Source: Chloroflexota bacterium
GTDB taxonomy: Bacteria; Chloroflexota; FW602-bin22; JACPRP01
Direction: 5' to 3'
Assembly (NCBI GenBank): GCA_016210495.1
Contig: JACQUC010000072.1
Span: 1-54,792, forward strand
Length of the DNA: 54,792 nt
Shown: in pieces, positions 42,482 to 51,046 of the stretch
Layout: each line of letters begins with the position of its first letter
Numbering within the stretch: the first letter of the stretch is position 1
Position numbers and translations under genes: made by a program
Notes under the pieces: model-generated
Told to the model about the DNA's origin: nothing
Database searches by the model: none
What the model saw: the letters and a program-made list of their open reading frames with translations, nothing else

Positions 42482-42916
42482 TCAGTTGGTTTTTCTAAAG
42501 ATGAAATTCACACCTCGCCACGGCTCCCCGCTGCTCAATGAATACACGTCGCGGTCTTCATACTCGATGACCAGCGTATTGTTCCCCTCCCAGGTCGGTA
42601 CAACCTTGATCCAGTTTCTTGCCCCCAACAGGAGGTGGGACGGCGCTCCACCCCGTCCCCCCATTGCCCGAAGATCCCTTAGGTCTACCTTGGTTGAGTA
42701 GTCCGAGCCAGCACCATTGCCGTAGTTGTAGAGGCTGACCACCGCCACGAATCGTCCGTTTGGTGATAACACCGCGGCCACGGGTTCTGGCTTCCCTATG
42801 GGACCGTAGATCAGCCAGAGCACCAGCGCTAGTAGAACGAGGCATAGCGAAGCCAAGACTGCGATTGGTAGTGTGCCTTTTCCCATCCTCAACTCTTGCA
42901 CCTCGCTCGGTATCAC
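42482..42916 (-). CDS. Membrane-anchored protein, paralogue A
   Basis: Up to 144 aa; starts at TTG 42892 or ATG 42886 inside the frame are also possible. One membrane helix (LPIAVLASLCLVLLALVLWL) is followed by the same beta-rich domain as paralogue B: LSPNGRFVAVVS, SDYSTKVDLRDL, TLVIEYEDRDVYS, PWRGVNFIFRK. It lies 52 bp after the toxin-44-like gene. Function unknown; candidate immunity or surface protein. Confidence 0.65.
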   Translation of the reverse strand: MIPSEVQELRMGKGTLPIAVLASLCLVLLALVLWLIYGPIGKPEPVAAVLSPNGRFVAVVSLYNYGNGAGSDYSTKVDLRDLRAMGGRGGAPSHLLLGARNWIKVVPTWEGNNTLVIEYEDRDVYSLSSGEPWRGVNFIFRKTN

Positions 42917-42968
42917 CGAATTGCACGATGCCTACAGCAAATCCGCCAACACTGTGGCAATCATTCCG

Positions 42969-43577
42969 TCACTTGCCCGATCTGGACCTGTAGTAGTCGT
43001 AACCCAGTTGAATGAAAAAGTGGTCTTTTGCCTGGTCACCGTAAGGTGCCGTAATGCCAGGTATGCCCGATCCAGTAGGACCTGGCAGGGATCCCATCTG
43101 CTCTCCTGCAAACGCCCGAGAAACGTTTTCCCCCAATGTGTCTAGACTGGCCTTCATGTCACTGTACGTCTGGTAAGCCCCGGCTCCCCTGAGCGCAACG
43201 TCTTCAGGAATGCCCCAGGCGACAGCTACGACTCCGCAGTGGAAGTTGCCGTAGTCCTCGTATTCCCGGCCATAGTGCGCCTTGATATCCCACTCGCCGC
43301 CGGTCTTAGCCAATTCGTAAAACTGTCCGATATCGCCCTCCTGCATACGGCCGATCTCTCCAAGGAATTGCCCGAAGGTCGTCTCGGTTTCCCTCTCTTG
43401 CCGCGCGTTCCTGGCAGCTTCCGCGTATTGGATGCTGGCCTCGATGTCGAAGCCGGGCGGGGCCTCTGGAAACTGGTTGACTTCTGTGCTCACACCCCAT
43501 TGGCTCTCCGCGCCTTCCGCTCCCCAGCTCTCGCCCGCATCCCACTGCATTTGATTTTCAGACTGCTGTTGACCCAC
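42969..43577 (-). CDS. Polymorphic-toxin C-terminal domain, bacterial toxin 44-like
   Basis: Up to 202 aa. Residues about 40-200 fit the toxin-44 (Ntox44) module found at the C-termini of RHS and related toxins: a PPGFDIEASIQYAE lead-in, GGEWDIK (Trp96, Asp97, Lys99), YGNFHCGVVAVAWGIPED near 109-126, and a final PYGD-x4-D ... QLGYDYY. Members are predicted nucleases. There is no export signal of its own, and the first 29 codons overlap the fibre gene in another frame (-1 relative to it). It may be expressed as a separate protein or joined to the fibre by a frameshift. The GTG start is weakly supported. Confidence 0.65.
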   Translation of the reverse strand: MGQQQSENQMQWDAGESWGAEGAESQWGVSTEVNQFPEAPPGFDIEASIQYAEAARNARQERETETTFGQFLGEIGRMQEGDIGQFYELAKTGGEWDIKAHYGREYEDYGNFHCGVVAVAWGIPEDVALRGAGAYQTYSDMKASLDTLGENVSRAFAGEQMGSLPGPTGSGIPGITAPYGDQAKDHFFIQLGYDYYRSRSGK

Positions 43578-44956
43578 ACCTCACCATCCACGCGGGTGTT
43601 GCCGGCGACGTGCAATCTCTGCCCTGGTCCGGTCGTGCCGATGCCCACGTTGCCGCCGTCTCTGGCCAGCACCACGTGTCGCCACGCCACGCCGTCTTCG
43701 ACCGCTTGAATCAGTGCGTACTTGTTGGTCGTGTCCAGACCCAGGTACATCCTCAACATAGGCGTCGTGGCTGCTTGGAACACGATCTGGTCCGGCCTCC
43801 CAGGTGCAGTGCCATCGAAATCTCGCACGATCAGGGCGTTGCCCGCAACCTGTAACTTTGCTCCGGGCTCGGGCGTGCCAATGCCGACGTTGCCGCCAGT
43901 TGCCCCATAGGTTGTAGCTCTTATCGTTAAAACGGGATTTGAGGTTGGGTTGATACCCCACCCCACACCCAGACTCATATAGTCTATTGTTCCATCATGA
44001 CTGTCCCAGATAGCTCCACCATAAAGATTATCGTTATTACGCCCTAACATCAAAGAGGAACCGACCCCATATGCACCACCAACAGGTTTGTTCAAATGAA
44101 GAAGATACTGAGGCTCCGTCGTCCCGATACCTACCTTCCCGTTCCTAACGATGAAGTTCAGGTCACTGTTCTGATACCACGTACTTGGCAGGTAGGACAT
44201 GCTGGCGTTTTCGACGATGATGCTCGAGCCGTCAAAGCGAATGCCGGCGTGTTTCACCCCGGTGCCCAGGAATTGGAGGCCCACGCTGCCATTTGTCCCT
44301 CTGTCGCCAATTACGACCGCGCTGTCGGCCGGCCCATTTACGTGCAGCTTGTTAACTGGGCCAGTCGTCCCAATGCCGACTTTGCCATCATTCTTGATCA
44401 CCATCCTGGTTTGGGCTGCGGTCGAGCCATCAGGCGTAGTGTTAAACACCAAACGTCCAGGGGTCGAAGCGCCGCTTGCCGTCCCATCCACATAGGCCAG
44501 AATAGCGGCATTGCAGTAGTAGGCCAGGCCACTGTAGCTGTCCCAGGTGATGGCCCCGATGCGGTCGTTGTTGGGCGCAGCGGTCTTGGCGGCAATCGTT
44601 CCCCGGGCTTTTCTAAACCTCATCGTGATATCGTCGTCGGCACCATTGGAAACAGCCTCGCAATAGATTTCCTTCCAGTTGTTCTCGTTGAGAACGTGGA
44701 TCAAAGGATTGTTATTGTTGGCCGTATCAAGGAGTTGGAGACGAGCTCCAGCGTTGCTTGTCCCGATCCCGACGTTACCGCTCGTCGTGCAAAGGTAGGT
44801 GTTGCCTGTCACGGTCAGATTATCGAAGCTCCCATCGGCCGCCAGCGCGGCCTTCGGCGGCACCACCATCTGGCTTGCACCCGCGCCGGCGAGGGCCAGG
44901 CCACACGCCTTGAGGAACTCGCGGTGCGACAGCCCTTTCGTCCAGGTTGCGCTCAT
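43490..44956 (-). CDS. Exported fibre-like protein with GNVGIGT repeats
   Basis: Protein of 488 aa. Residues 1-40 form a signal peptide resembling a Tat signal (SHREFLKACGLALAGAGAS), but the first of the twin arginines is His. The rest consists of spaced GxVGIGTT-x-P repeats followed by LHV/LQV strands, the pattern of trimeric tail-fibre or adhesin stalks. It ends in an atypical basic tail (RARAGERKARRANGV), as if the natural C-terminus were lost by a frameshift. The toxin-44-like frame begins within its last 88 bp. Confidence 0.72.
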   Translation of the reverse strand: MSATWTKGLSHREFLKACGLALAGAGASQMVVPPKAALAADGSFDNLTVTGNTYLCTTSGNVGIGTSNAGARLQLLDTANNNNPLIHVLNENNWKEIYCEAVSNGADDDITMRFRKARGTIAAKTAAPNNDRIGAITWDSYSGLAYYCNAAILAYVDGTASGASTPGRLVFNTTPDGSTAAQTRMVIKNDGKVGIGTTGPVNKLHVNGPADSAVVIGDRGTNGSVGLQFLGTGVKHAGIRFDGSSIIVENASMSYLPSTWYQNSDLNFIVRNGKVGIGTTEPQYLLHLNKPVGGAYGVGSSLMLGRNNDNLYGGAIWDSHDGTIDYMSLGVGWGINPTSNPVLTIRATTYGATGGNVGIGTPEPGAKLQVAGNALIVRDFDGTAPGRPDQIVFQAATTPMLRMYLGLDTTNKYALIQAVEDGVAWRHVVLARDGGNVGIGTTGPGQRLHVAGNTRVDGEVWVNSSLKIKCSGMRARAGERKARRANGV

Positions 44957-44997
44957 AGCACTCCTCCGTTACCTATGATGTTCTTGCCCCCGCGAAT

Positions 44998-45240
44998 TCA
45001 GTCAGGTGATCCGGACGGCTCTCTTGGCTGCTGGCCCAGCACCAGGTAGAAGAGCTCCGAATCGTCGAACATCTGTAGGTCCGCTAGCGCCGGCACAAAA
45101 ATTCTCAGGGCCTCGACCAGATCTTTCTTCCTGACCACGACGCCGCTGATGTTAAGCGGGGCCAGCGGCACGGGTTTGGCCTCGGGCTCGGCGGCTGCTG
45201 GCCCGTTGGTAGATGGCGCCTTCAGCTTGATCTTAGGCAC
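44998..45240 (-). CDS. Small hypothetical protein preceding the fibre gene
   Basis: Protein of 80 aa with a basic Pro/Ala-rich start (MPKIKLKAPST) and a helical second half (LVEALRIFVPALADLQMFDD). No signal peptide. GTG 45240 has GGAGG seven bases upstream. It ends 41 bp before the fibre gene, so the two are probably co-transcribed; it could be a chaperone or assembly factor, but no family is recognised. Confidence 0.6.
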   Translation of the reverse strand: MPKIKLKAPSTNGPAAAEPEAKPVPLAPLNISGVVVRKKDLVEALRIFVPALADLQMFDDSELFYLVLGQQPREPSGSPD

Positions 45241-45856
45241 GGTGTCACCTCCAGGAGTTGTAATGGTGGCTGCGCGTCGGCGCGGTGGTGGTGCACAAAT
45301 GGAAGTAGTATCCGTAACGAAGTGGTCGATGGAGAAAACCCCCCATCCTGCTGAGGGCCGAAAGCTGACCCCTGATAGCTACCTGCAGGGAGGAGCGGGG
45401 GGGGGGCGGCAGGGCAGGCGGATGCACGTCTCACGAGTACGACGTGCAGTGCGCAACACCTCATCACTGAGCCTCCTCCTGGTGGCGCGAGCGAACGGGA
45501 AAGACGACAGCACGGCCGGAGACACGGCGGCTTAGTGGACAAGGGGTCTCGCGGGCATGAGCGCTGGCGACGCGCAGGCTACCGCACCGGGCCACAGAAT
45601 GGCGCAATCTCGCCAGCCGGGCAGAATAGTACCATATCTTGCCGGGCGTGCCAAGGGTTTTTCGTCTGCCTGCGACACGCTTTTCAAGCTACTCCTCGGG
45701 CCAACCATTACTCCGTGTCTCCGTGGTGAAACCGCAACCCTCAATACCAACCATCGGGACGCGGAAGGATAAATGAGTTTTGCATTCGTCAGCCGGGGGG
45801 GTGCGGCGATGGAGCGAGGCGCTTATTGGAGCAGGTGACGCACGATAGTCGCCACT
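45241..45856. other. 616-bp gene-free stretch
   Basis: No coding region is supported. It contains a run of ten G (45397-45406) and a copy (45700-45741) of a CTCCGTGTCTCCGTGGTGAA repeat that recurs at 53865-53910 next to the enoyl-CoA hydratase gene. Confidence 0.6.
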
Positions 45857-47041
45857 CTAGCGATCCTGCTTGATCGCCTCGTACAGCTTCGTGACCTCGG
45901 CCTCCGGCTCGACGCCGAGCCTCGTGCCGAGCTCCTGCTTCAGGCTCTCGTACACCAGCAAGGCCTCGGTGCGTTTGCCGTCGCGCCACAGATAGCGCAT
46001 CAGCTCCAGGTAGGTGCTTTCGCGCAACTTATCTTCGCCGACGGCCATCTTCAGCAGGCGCACGGCCTCCGAATGGTCGTCCATGGCGGCGTGCAGCGTG
46101 GCCGCATCTTCCAGCGTCTCCAGATACGCCTCTTTCAGCCGCGCCGCTTCGCACGCCGCCCAATCCTCGTAACGAAAATCCGACAGGAACTCACCCGAGC
46201 GAAGCTCAATGGCCGCGTGGTATTCCTCCAGAGCCAGTCGGATATCTCCATGAGCCTGATGTTCCTTCGCCAGGGCGATGTGGCGCTCGAACTCCTCGAC
46301 GTCGCTCGAGTACTCGACCTTGGCATTAAAGCAGTAGTAGCCACCCTTTTCCAGGATGTAGCGGGAGCCCTCCCCACAGGCGCGCCCCGGTTCCAGCGTG
46401 TCGCGCAGCGTCAAGACCAGTTGCTTGATTCGCCCCGGGCTGAATCCCTCGCACTCTGGCCATATGTTCTCCATCAGCTCGTCCTTGGAGACCAGTCTCC
46501 CTCGGTGGAGATAGAGGTAGGCGAAGAGCGCCTTGGCCTTGCGGCGTGCAAAGCTTTCGTCGATGCACCTGCCGGCACCCATACATACGCGCAGCGGGCC
46601 GCACATCCATATTTGCAGCCGTGGTGGCGTCTCCTCGTGCGGCAGATCGGCCTTCCGCCTCAGCACCGCTTCGATCCGCACCAAGAGCTCATCCACGTCG
46701 AATGGCTTCGCTATGAAGTCGTCAGCCCCCTTCTCGATCGCCACGGCCGCGTCGGCTTTCGAACCGTGGGCCGTCAGCACGATGACCGGGACGTCGCGCG
46801 TCTCCTCGCGCGCACGCACCTGCTCCAGAACCCCGTAGCCGTCGAGACGAGGCATCGCCAGGTCCAGAATCACCAGAGCCGGCGCGGCCGAGTTAATTCT
46901 GGCTAGCGCATCCTTGCCATCGCCTGCCGGCTCGATCTCATAGCCGTTCAGAGACAAGATATCCCCCAGTAGCTCGCGGATGTATGGATCGTCGTCGGCG
47001 ATCAGTATTCGTGCCCTCGTTGCAGTCAACTGCGTAACCAT
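45857..47041 (-). CDS. Response regulator with OmpR-like and BTAD domains
   Basis: Cytoplasmic transcription regulator (394 aa). An N-terminal receiver domain (about 10-127) has the acidic pocket ADDD near 15, phospho-acceptor Asp60 in LVILDLAMP and Lys112 in IAKPFD. A winged-helix region follows (about 145-235; ARRKAKALFAYLYLHRG), then a bacterial transcriptional activation domain of TPR-like helices (about 245-394; DVEEFERHIALAKEHQ). This SARP-like arrangement with a receiver is common in Chloroflexota and Actinobacteria. No histidine kinase is adjacent. Start ATG 47041; an earlier in-frame start at 47089 is less likely. Confidence 0.88.
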   Translation of the reverse strand: MVTQLTATRARILIADDDPYIRELLGDILSLNGYEIEPAGDGKDALARINSAAPALVILDLAMPRLDGYGVLEQVRAREETRDVPVIVLTAHGSKADAAVAIEKGADDFIAKPFDVDELLVRIEAVLRRKADLPHEETPPRLQIWMCGPLRVCMGAGRCIDESFARRKAKALFAYLYLHRGRLVSKDELMENIWPECEGFSPGRIKQLVLTLRDTLEPGRACGEGSRYILEKGGYYCFNAKVEYSSDVEEFERHIALAKEHQAHGDIRLALEEYHAAIELRSGEFLSDFRYEDWAACEAARLKEAYLETLEDAATLHAAMDDHSEAVRLLKMAVGEDKLRESTYLELMRYLWRDGKRTEALLVYESLKQELGTRLGVEPEAEVTKLYEAIKQDR

Positions 47042-47094
47042 ATTTCTTACCCCGCCACCTCTACGTGGCCCTCGGCCTTCGCAAGGCATCCTGA

Positions 47095-47124
47095 ATTATG
47101 CCACAAAGCCTGCACTTATGTAAA
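47095..47124 (-). promoter_or_regulatory. Promoter of the BTAD response regulator
   Basis: On the minus strand TTTACA (47119-47124), 18 bp, CATAAT (47095-47100). Confidence 0.5.
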
Positions 47125-47205
47125 GGACAGGGCGCCGCGTGGACAAACCCGTCGGGTTGATAACATAATTGTGGCTGGCGGTATCAGCCAGAAACGCTGT
47201 CCCCG

Positions 47206-47235
47206 CTCCCTCTGGGAGAGGGTTAGGGTGAGGGC
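47206..47235. repeat. CCCTCTCCC-type repeat
   Basis: CTCCCTCTGGGAGAGGG hairpin with the TTAGGGTGAGGG tail shared with 19275. Confidence 0.55.
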
Positions 47236-47259
47236 CGTCCTCTCGCCTGCATCTGCACC

Positions 47260-47463
47260 TCAGCCGCGCCCCGGCCCGACATCATACTCCGCTGGCGATT
47301 CCTGCAACAACTTAGCCTTCTGCCGTGAAGCGGAAGCACGCAACTCGCGCGCCCGATCTCGCAATACGTCCAACAGAGCTAACTTCTCTGCCACCGGAAG
47401 CTGCGCCAGCGACCGCCGCCAGGCGCGCTTACTTTGTATGATGCGCTCCAGATCGGAACTCAT
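47260..47463 (-). CDS. Small helical protein paired with the nucleotidyltransferase-like gene
   Basis: Protein of 67 aa, almost entirely helical and charged (IIQSKRAWRRSLAQLPVAEK, LLDVLRDRARELRAS). It overlaps the upstream gene by 4 bp (ATGA), so translation is coupled. Similar short proteins commonly follow this type of nucleotidyltransferase-like gene; together they look like a toxin-antitoxin or two-subunit module. Function unknown. Confidence 0.65.
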   Translation of the reverse strand: MSSDLERIIQSKRAWRRSLAQLPVAEKLALLDVLRDRARELRASASRQKAKLLQESPAEYDVGPGRG

Positions 47464-47987
47464 GACTCCCCCGGAAGAAATCTGCGCTCAAATGTCTGCC
47501 ATCGCTCAACCAGGCCGTGCCTTTGCAGGATGCTCTGAAACCGTTCCACGTCGATCACAGCGGCTTCGACGAACTGGAGTAGACGGGCATAGTCTTTGCC
47601 CCGGCCTGTTTGCAAGGCGATGGCTGCGAGATGTTCCGCCGTGAACACTCGCGCAAGCGTGCCCCCCACGTCCACGGTCACGGCCTCCATCAGCGCCTCC
47701 TCCACCAGCCCACTCGTAGCTGGTAGAAATTGAACCGGCCATCCGACGATAACGATGTACTCACCTTCGACCACTCCACCACGGGCCGTAAGGTAGTCGA
47801 AAATGGGGCTCAGGCTGACTGACACCTGGATAGGATGCTCGGCGAAGGCAACGAAAATGTCGACATCCAGCGTGGCCACCGGCTCGAGGTAGAATGTGGC
47901 ACCAACCGCCCCGCCGATGGCGTAACGGTCCACAACCCCGTCGGCTTCCATTTGGTTGATGAGGCCGATGACCTGGGCAATGCTCAT
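47460..47987 (-). CDS. AbiEii-like/DUF6036 nucleotidyltransferase-fold protein
   Basis: Protein of 175 aa. YAIGGAVGATFYLEPVATLDVDIFV near residues 22-46 contains the G-G ... D-x-D signature of minimal nucleotidyltransferases, comparable to AbiEii toxin-type proteins. The C-terminal half is helical (AEHLAAIALQTGRGKDYARL, the usual K-D-x3-R/L helix). ATG 47987 starts the conserved core; upstream in-frame starts would cross the promoter. It is coupled to the 67-aa gene downstream. Defence, addiction or tRNA modification are all possible roles. Confidence 0.65.
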   Translation of the reverse strand: MSIAQVIGLINQMEADGVVDRYAIGGAVGATFYLEPVATLDVDIFVAFAEHPIQVSVSLSPIFDYLTARGGVVEGEYIVIVGWPVQFLPATSGLVEEALMEAVTVDVGGTLARVFTAEHLAAIALQTGRGKDYARLLQFVEAAVIDVERFQSILQRHGLVERWQTFERRFLPGES

Positions 47988-48062
47988 CGTCAAGCCCTTT
48001 GCAGTGGCAGAAAACCGTCTGCCCGTTTCCCAAAGCGCGGATGAATCGTCTCCCAACCGGGA

Positions 48063-48092
48063 ATTATACCACTCCTCACTACTACCACTCAA
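48063..48092 (-). promoter_or_regulatory. Promoter of the nucleotidyltransferase/small-protein pair
   Basis: On the minus strand TTGAGT (48087-48092), 18 bp, TATAAT (48063-48068), adjoining the divergent mannosidase promoter. Confidence 0.5.
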
Positions 48093-48097
48093 GCAAC

Positions 48098-48126
48098 TTG
48101 ACAATAAATACACTAACGATTAGAAT
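48098..48126 (+). promoter_or_regulatory. Promoter of the alpha-mannosidase gene
   Basis: Consensus TTGACA (48098-48103), 17 bp, TAGAAT (48121-48126); start near 48133 and a 26-nt leader. Confidence 0.65.
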
Positions 48127-48158
48127 TCCACGTCCAACACTTCAGCCAGGATGGGTCA

Positions 48159-51038
48159 TTGAAACAACCAGACACGCACTCCACCAACGGCAAGCTCAAG
48201 CTTGTGGTGCTGTCCCACACCCATTGGGACCGCGAGTGGTATCTACCTTTCCAGGAGTTCCGCCTCAAGCTGGTTCGTCTGATCGACGAGCTCCTTGATA
48301 TACTCCGGCAGGATCCCGACTATCGGTACTTCATGCTCGACGGCCAGACAATCGTGCTGGAGGACTACCTCGAGGTCAGGCCCGAGCGTCGCGCGGAGTT
48401 GCTGGCTCACATCGCCTCCGAGCGGGTCTTGATCGGCCCCTGGTACGTACTGCCGGACGAGTTTCTGGTCAGCGGCGAATCGCTCATCCGTAATCTTCTT
48501 ACCGGCCTTCGCCTGGCCAGCGAGTACGGGAAACCGATGAAGGTCGGCTACTTGCCCGACCAGTTCGGCCACATCGCCCAGATGCCTCAGATACTCGGCG
48601 GCTTTGGCATCGACTCCGCCGTGATCTGGCGCGGCGTCGGCGACTCAGTCAGGCACACCGAGCTCTTGTGGCAGGCGCCCGACGGCTCCAGCGTACTGGC
48701 ACTATACCTGCCGAGCGGTTACTTCAACGCACCGGACCTACCTTTGAACGAAGAGGAGTTGTTAGCTCGCATCGATTCGCAGCGAAGGCTGCTCGAGCCC
48801 CGCGCGACCACGCCGTACCTCGCCCTGATGAATGGAGCGGACCACGCTTTCCCTCAGGCAGCGCTCAGCAAGATTCTCGCTACCGCCAACACCAGCCTCG
48901 ACGATGCCCAGCTCATGCACGCCAATCTGCCCTGGCTTATCGACAGAATCAAGCGCGAGATCGATCACGACCGCCAGTACGGCACGGTTTTGGAAACCCT
49001 CAGTGGCGAGCTGAGGAGCTGCGCCACGGCGCATCTGCTGCCTGGTGTGGCGTCGACGCGGATGTGGATCAAGCAGCAGAACGCGGCCTGCGAAACCCTG
49101 TTGGAGAAGTGGGCCGAGCCCTTCAGCGCCTTCGCTTCGCTGGAAGCCGAGCAGCTACACCCCGGTGTTTGCAGCACCGCCGTCTGCCGGCGGCCCGATG
49201 CCGCCACCCAGCCTCGCAACGCAGAGAGATGGCGTGCCGCCTTGCGATTGGCGTGGAAGTACCTGCTCCAAAACCAGGCCCACGATTCAATCTGCGGCTG
49301 CAGCGTCGACCAGGTACACGAGGAGATGCGCACCCGCTTCGATTGGTGCCGGCAGATCGGCGAGGCGGTGACGCGGGAGGCGCTGCTCGAATTGACTGCC
49401 CACATCGACACCAGGATGGACCTGGGTCGACTCGACGTCGATCCGGCGGTCGAGCCGACTCCGGTGGTGGTATTCAACCCGACGGAGGGGCCCAGAAGCG
49501 ATTACGTCACGGTTGCCCTGCCGGTGGCACGCTGTGGGGCCTTGATTCATCGCTGTGGGGCCTTGATTCATCAAAGCCCGAGCCCAACCCTACTCGACAG
49601 CCAGGGCACCCCACAGGCATACGAGCTGCTGCAGGGCTCTGATGCCGAGCCCGACAGCGCGGCCCTGTGCGTGGGCTTCGTCGCTCGCAACGTACCGGCC
49701 CACGGCTACAAGACATTCTGGCTCACCGGGGACCGCGCGACCCCTAATTTAGTCCTTGGTGCCAAAAGCAGATCCGTAGAGGCGTCCGCCTCTGTCCGCC
49801 CGGGGGGTGGGCCAGAGCACCGCCGCCCCTTCGCATCAGAAACTGATGTGGCAACAGTTCAGGTGGGCACGCGTTCAGACCTGGGCATTGAGAACGACTT
49901 CCTGAGAGTGCTGGTCGACGCAAGAACGGGTACTCTGTCCATCTTGGACAAAGAAGCGAGCCGGGAGTATCGCGGCCTTAACCTTTTCGTGGACGAGGGC
50001 GACGCGGGCGACGAGTACAACTTCTCGCCCGTGCCCAACGGCCGCATCGTATCCGGTCTTGCCAGAGAGCCGCGAGTTACGACGCTCAACTTCGGCCCGT
50101 GCAGACACACGCTGCGTGTGGAGGGTGTCATCGACCTTCCAACCGGCATAACAGAGGACAGACGGACGAGAAGCGCGGATACGGTTGGATCTAAAGTCGT
50201 TACGGATCTCTCCATCTACGCCGGCTTGAAGCGAGTGGACGTCCACGTCGAGCTTGATAACCAGGCTCAGGATCACAGGCTGCGCGTGCTCTTCCCCACG
50301 GGCATCGCGGCCGATGCCTCCCAGGCCGAAAGCCATTACGCCGTCCTGCGCCGCCCCGTCGGCGTTCCCGCGCACGATCCCAGCTACGTGGAGCATCCTG
50401 TTGGAAGCTTCCCGCAGAAGACCTTCGTCGACGTCGGCGATGGCTCGCGCGGCCTGATGGTAGCCAATCGAGGGCTGCCAGACTGCGAAGTCCTGGGTGG
50501 TGCCGATGGCGCGACCATAGCCCTGACCCTGCTCAGGTGCGTGGGATGGCTATCGCGTAGCGACTTGATATCGCGTCGAGGTGACGCGGGACCGGCTATT
50601 CGAACGCCAGCGGCTCAGTGTCTCGGCAAGCACTCGTTCGATTTCTCGTTGATACCGCACCTCGGCCCCTGGGAGGAGGCCCAGTCCGCGGCGCACCGGT
50701 TCGTTCAGCCCCTGCGGGCCATCGCCGCCGACATTCATACCGGACACTTGCCAGACTCACTCAGTTTCCTCAACGTCGACCCGAAGCGCCTGGTCGTCTC
50801 GGCCGTCAAGACACATGAGGAGGGCAGAGGTCTCGTGGTACGCTTGTACAACGCCGACGTGCAGCCGACTTCAGGGCGCATCGAGCTGTTCCGGCCCTTC
50901 GCCAAGGCCAGTTTGGTTACACTCGAGGAAAAGCAGATCGAGGAAGTGGGCGAGGCCAGCGGCGTGTTCCACCTTGAAGCCGGGGCAGCGCAGATACTCA
51001 CCTTTCACGTCGAATTCGACCCGCCTGTAGGAGGTTAG
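48159..51038 (+). CDS. GH38 alpha-mannosidase with repeat-derived insertions
   Basis: Glycoside hydrolase family 38 enzyme (959 aa) that removes alpha-mannosyl residues from glycans. The catalytic domain begins with the zinc motif HTHWDREWY (residues 20-28) and has the nucleophile Asp134 in YLPDQFGHIAQMP; NGADHAFPQ and QNQAHDSICGCSVDQVHEE are further family blocks. The C-terminal beta domains run from about 440. Residues 458-471 are a tandem copy of seven (RCGALIH twice), and residues about 540-557 are encoded by a GTAGGGGC-family repeat, both read in frame. Start TTG 48159. A GT2 gene follows 8 bp later, pointing to a glycan-processing pair. Confidence 0.9.
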   Translation: MKQPDTHSTNGKLKLVVLSHTHWDREWYLPFQEFRLKLVRLIDELLDILRQDPDYRYFMLDGQTIVLEDYLEVRPERRAELLAHIASERVLIGPWYVLPDEFLVSGESLIRNLLTGLRLASEYGKPMKVGYLPDQFGHIAQMPQILGGFGIDSAVIWRGVGDSVRHTELLWQAPDGSSVLALYLPSGYFNAPDLPLNEEELLARIDSQRRLLEPRATTPYLALMNGADHAFPQAALSKILATANTSLDDAQLMHANLPWLIDRIKREIDHDRQYGTVLETLSGELRSCATAHLLPGVASTRMWIKQQNAACETLLEKWAEPFSAFASLEAEQLHPGVCSTAVCRRPDAATQPRNAERWRAALRLAWKYLLQNQAHDSICGCSVDQVHEEMRTRFDWCRQIGEAVTREALLELTAHIDTRMDLGRLDVDPAVEPTPVVVFNPTEGPRSDYVTVALPVARCGALIHRCGALIHQSPSPTLLDSQGTPQAYELLQGSDAEPDSAALCVGFVARNVPAHGYKTFWLTGDRATPNLVLGAKSRSVEASASVRPGGGPEHRRPFASETDVATVQVGTRSDLGIENDFLRVLVDARTGTLSILDKEASREYRGLNLFVDEGDAGDEYNFSPVPNGRIVSGLAREPRVTTLNFGPCRHTLRVEGVIDLPTGITEDRRTRSADTVGSKVVTDLSIYAGLKRVDVHVELDNQAQDHRLRVLFPTGIAADASQAESHYAVLRRPVGVPAHDPSYVEHPVGSFPQKTFVDVGDGSRGLMVANRGLPDCEVLGGADGATIALTLLRCVGWLSRSDLISRRGDAGPAIRTPAAQCLGKHSFDFSLIPHLGPWEEAQSAAHRFVQPLRAIAADIHTGHLPDSLSFLNVDPKRLVVSAVKTHEEGRGLVVRLYNADVQPTSGRIELFRPFAKASLVTLEEKQIEEVGEASGVFHLEAGAAQILTFHVEFDPPVGG
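49530..49579 (+). repeat. Tandem 21-bp duplication and hairpin inside the mannosidase gene
   Basis: Two exact 21-bp copies (49530-49550, 49551-49571). The second runs into CAAAGCCC and so forms a GGGGCCTTGAT/ATCAAAGCCC hairpin nearly the same as the stem of the 31540 terminator. Confidence 0.8.
49776..49815 (+). repeat. GTAGGGGC-family repeat inside the mannosidase coding sequence
   Basis: GTAGAGGCGTCCGCCTCTGT followed by CCGCCC and a GGGGGGTGGGCC tail, the same layout as the intergenic copies. It is translated without stops as VEASASVRPGGGP. Confidence 0.75.
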
Positions 51039-51046
51039 GTTTACTG

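Noticed and set aside
45397..45406. Run of ten G as a phase-variation tract
   Set aside because: It lies in a gene-free stretch away from any promoter or coding start that it could switch.
46073..46906. 277-aa plus-strand open frame opposite the BTAD regulator
   Set aside because: Shadow of a well-supported gene; composition typical of antisense frames.
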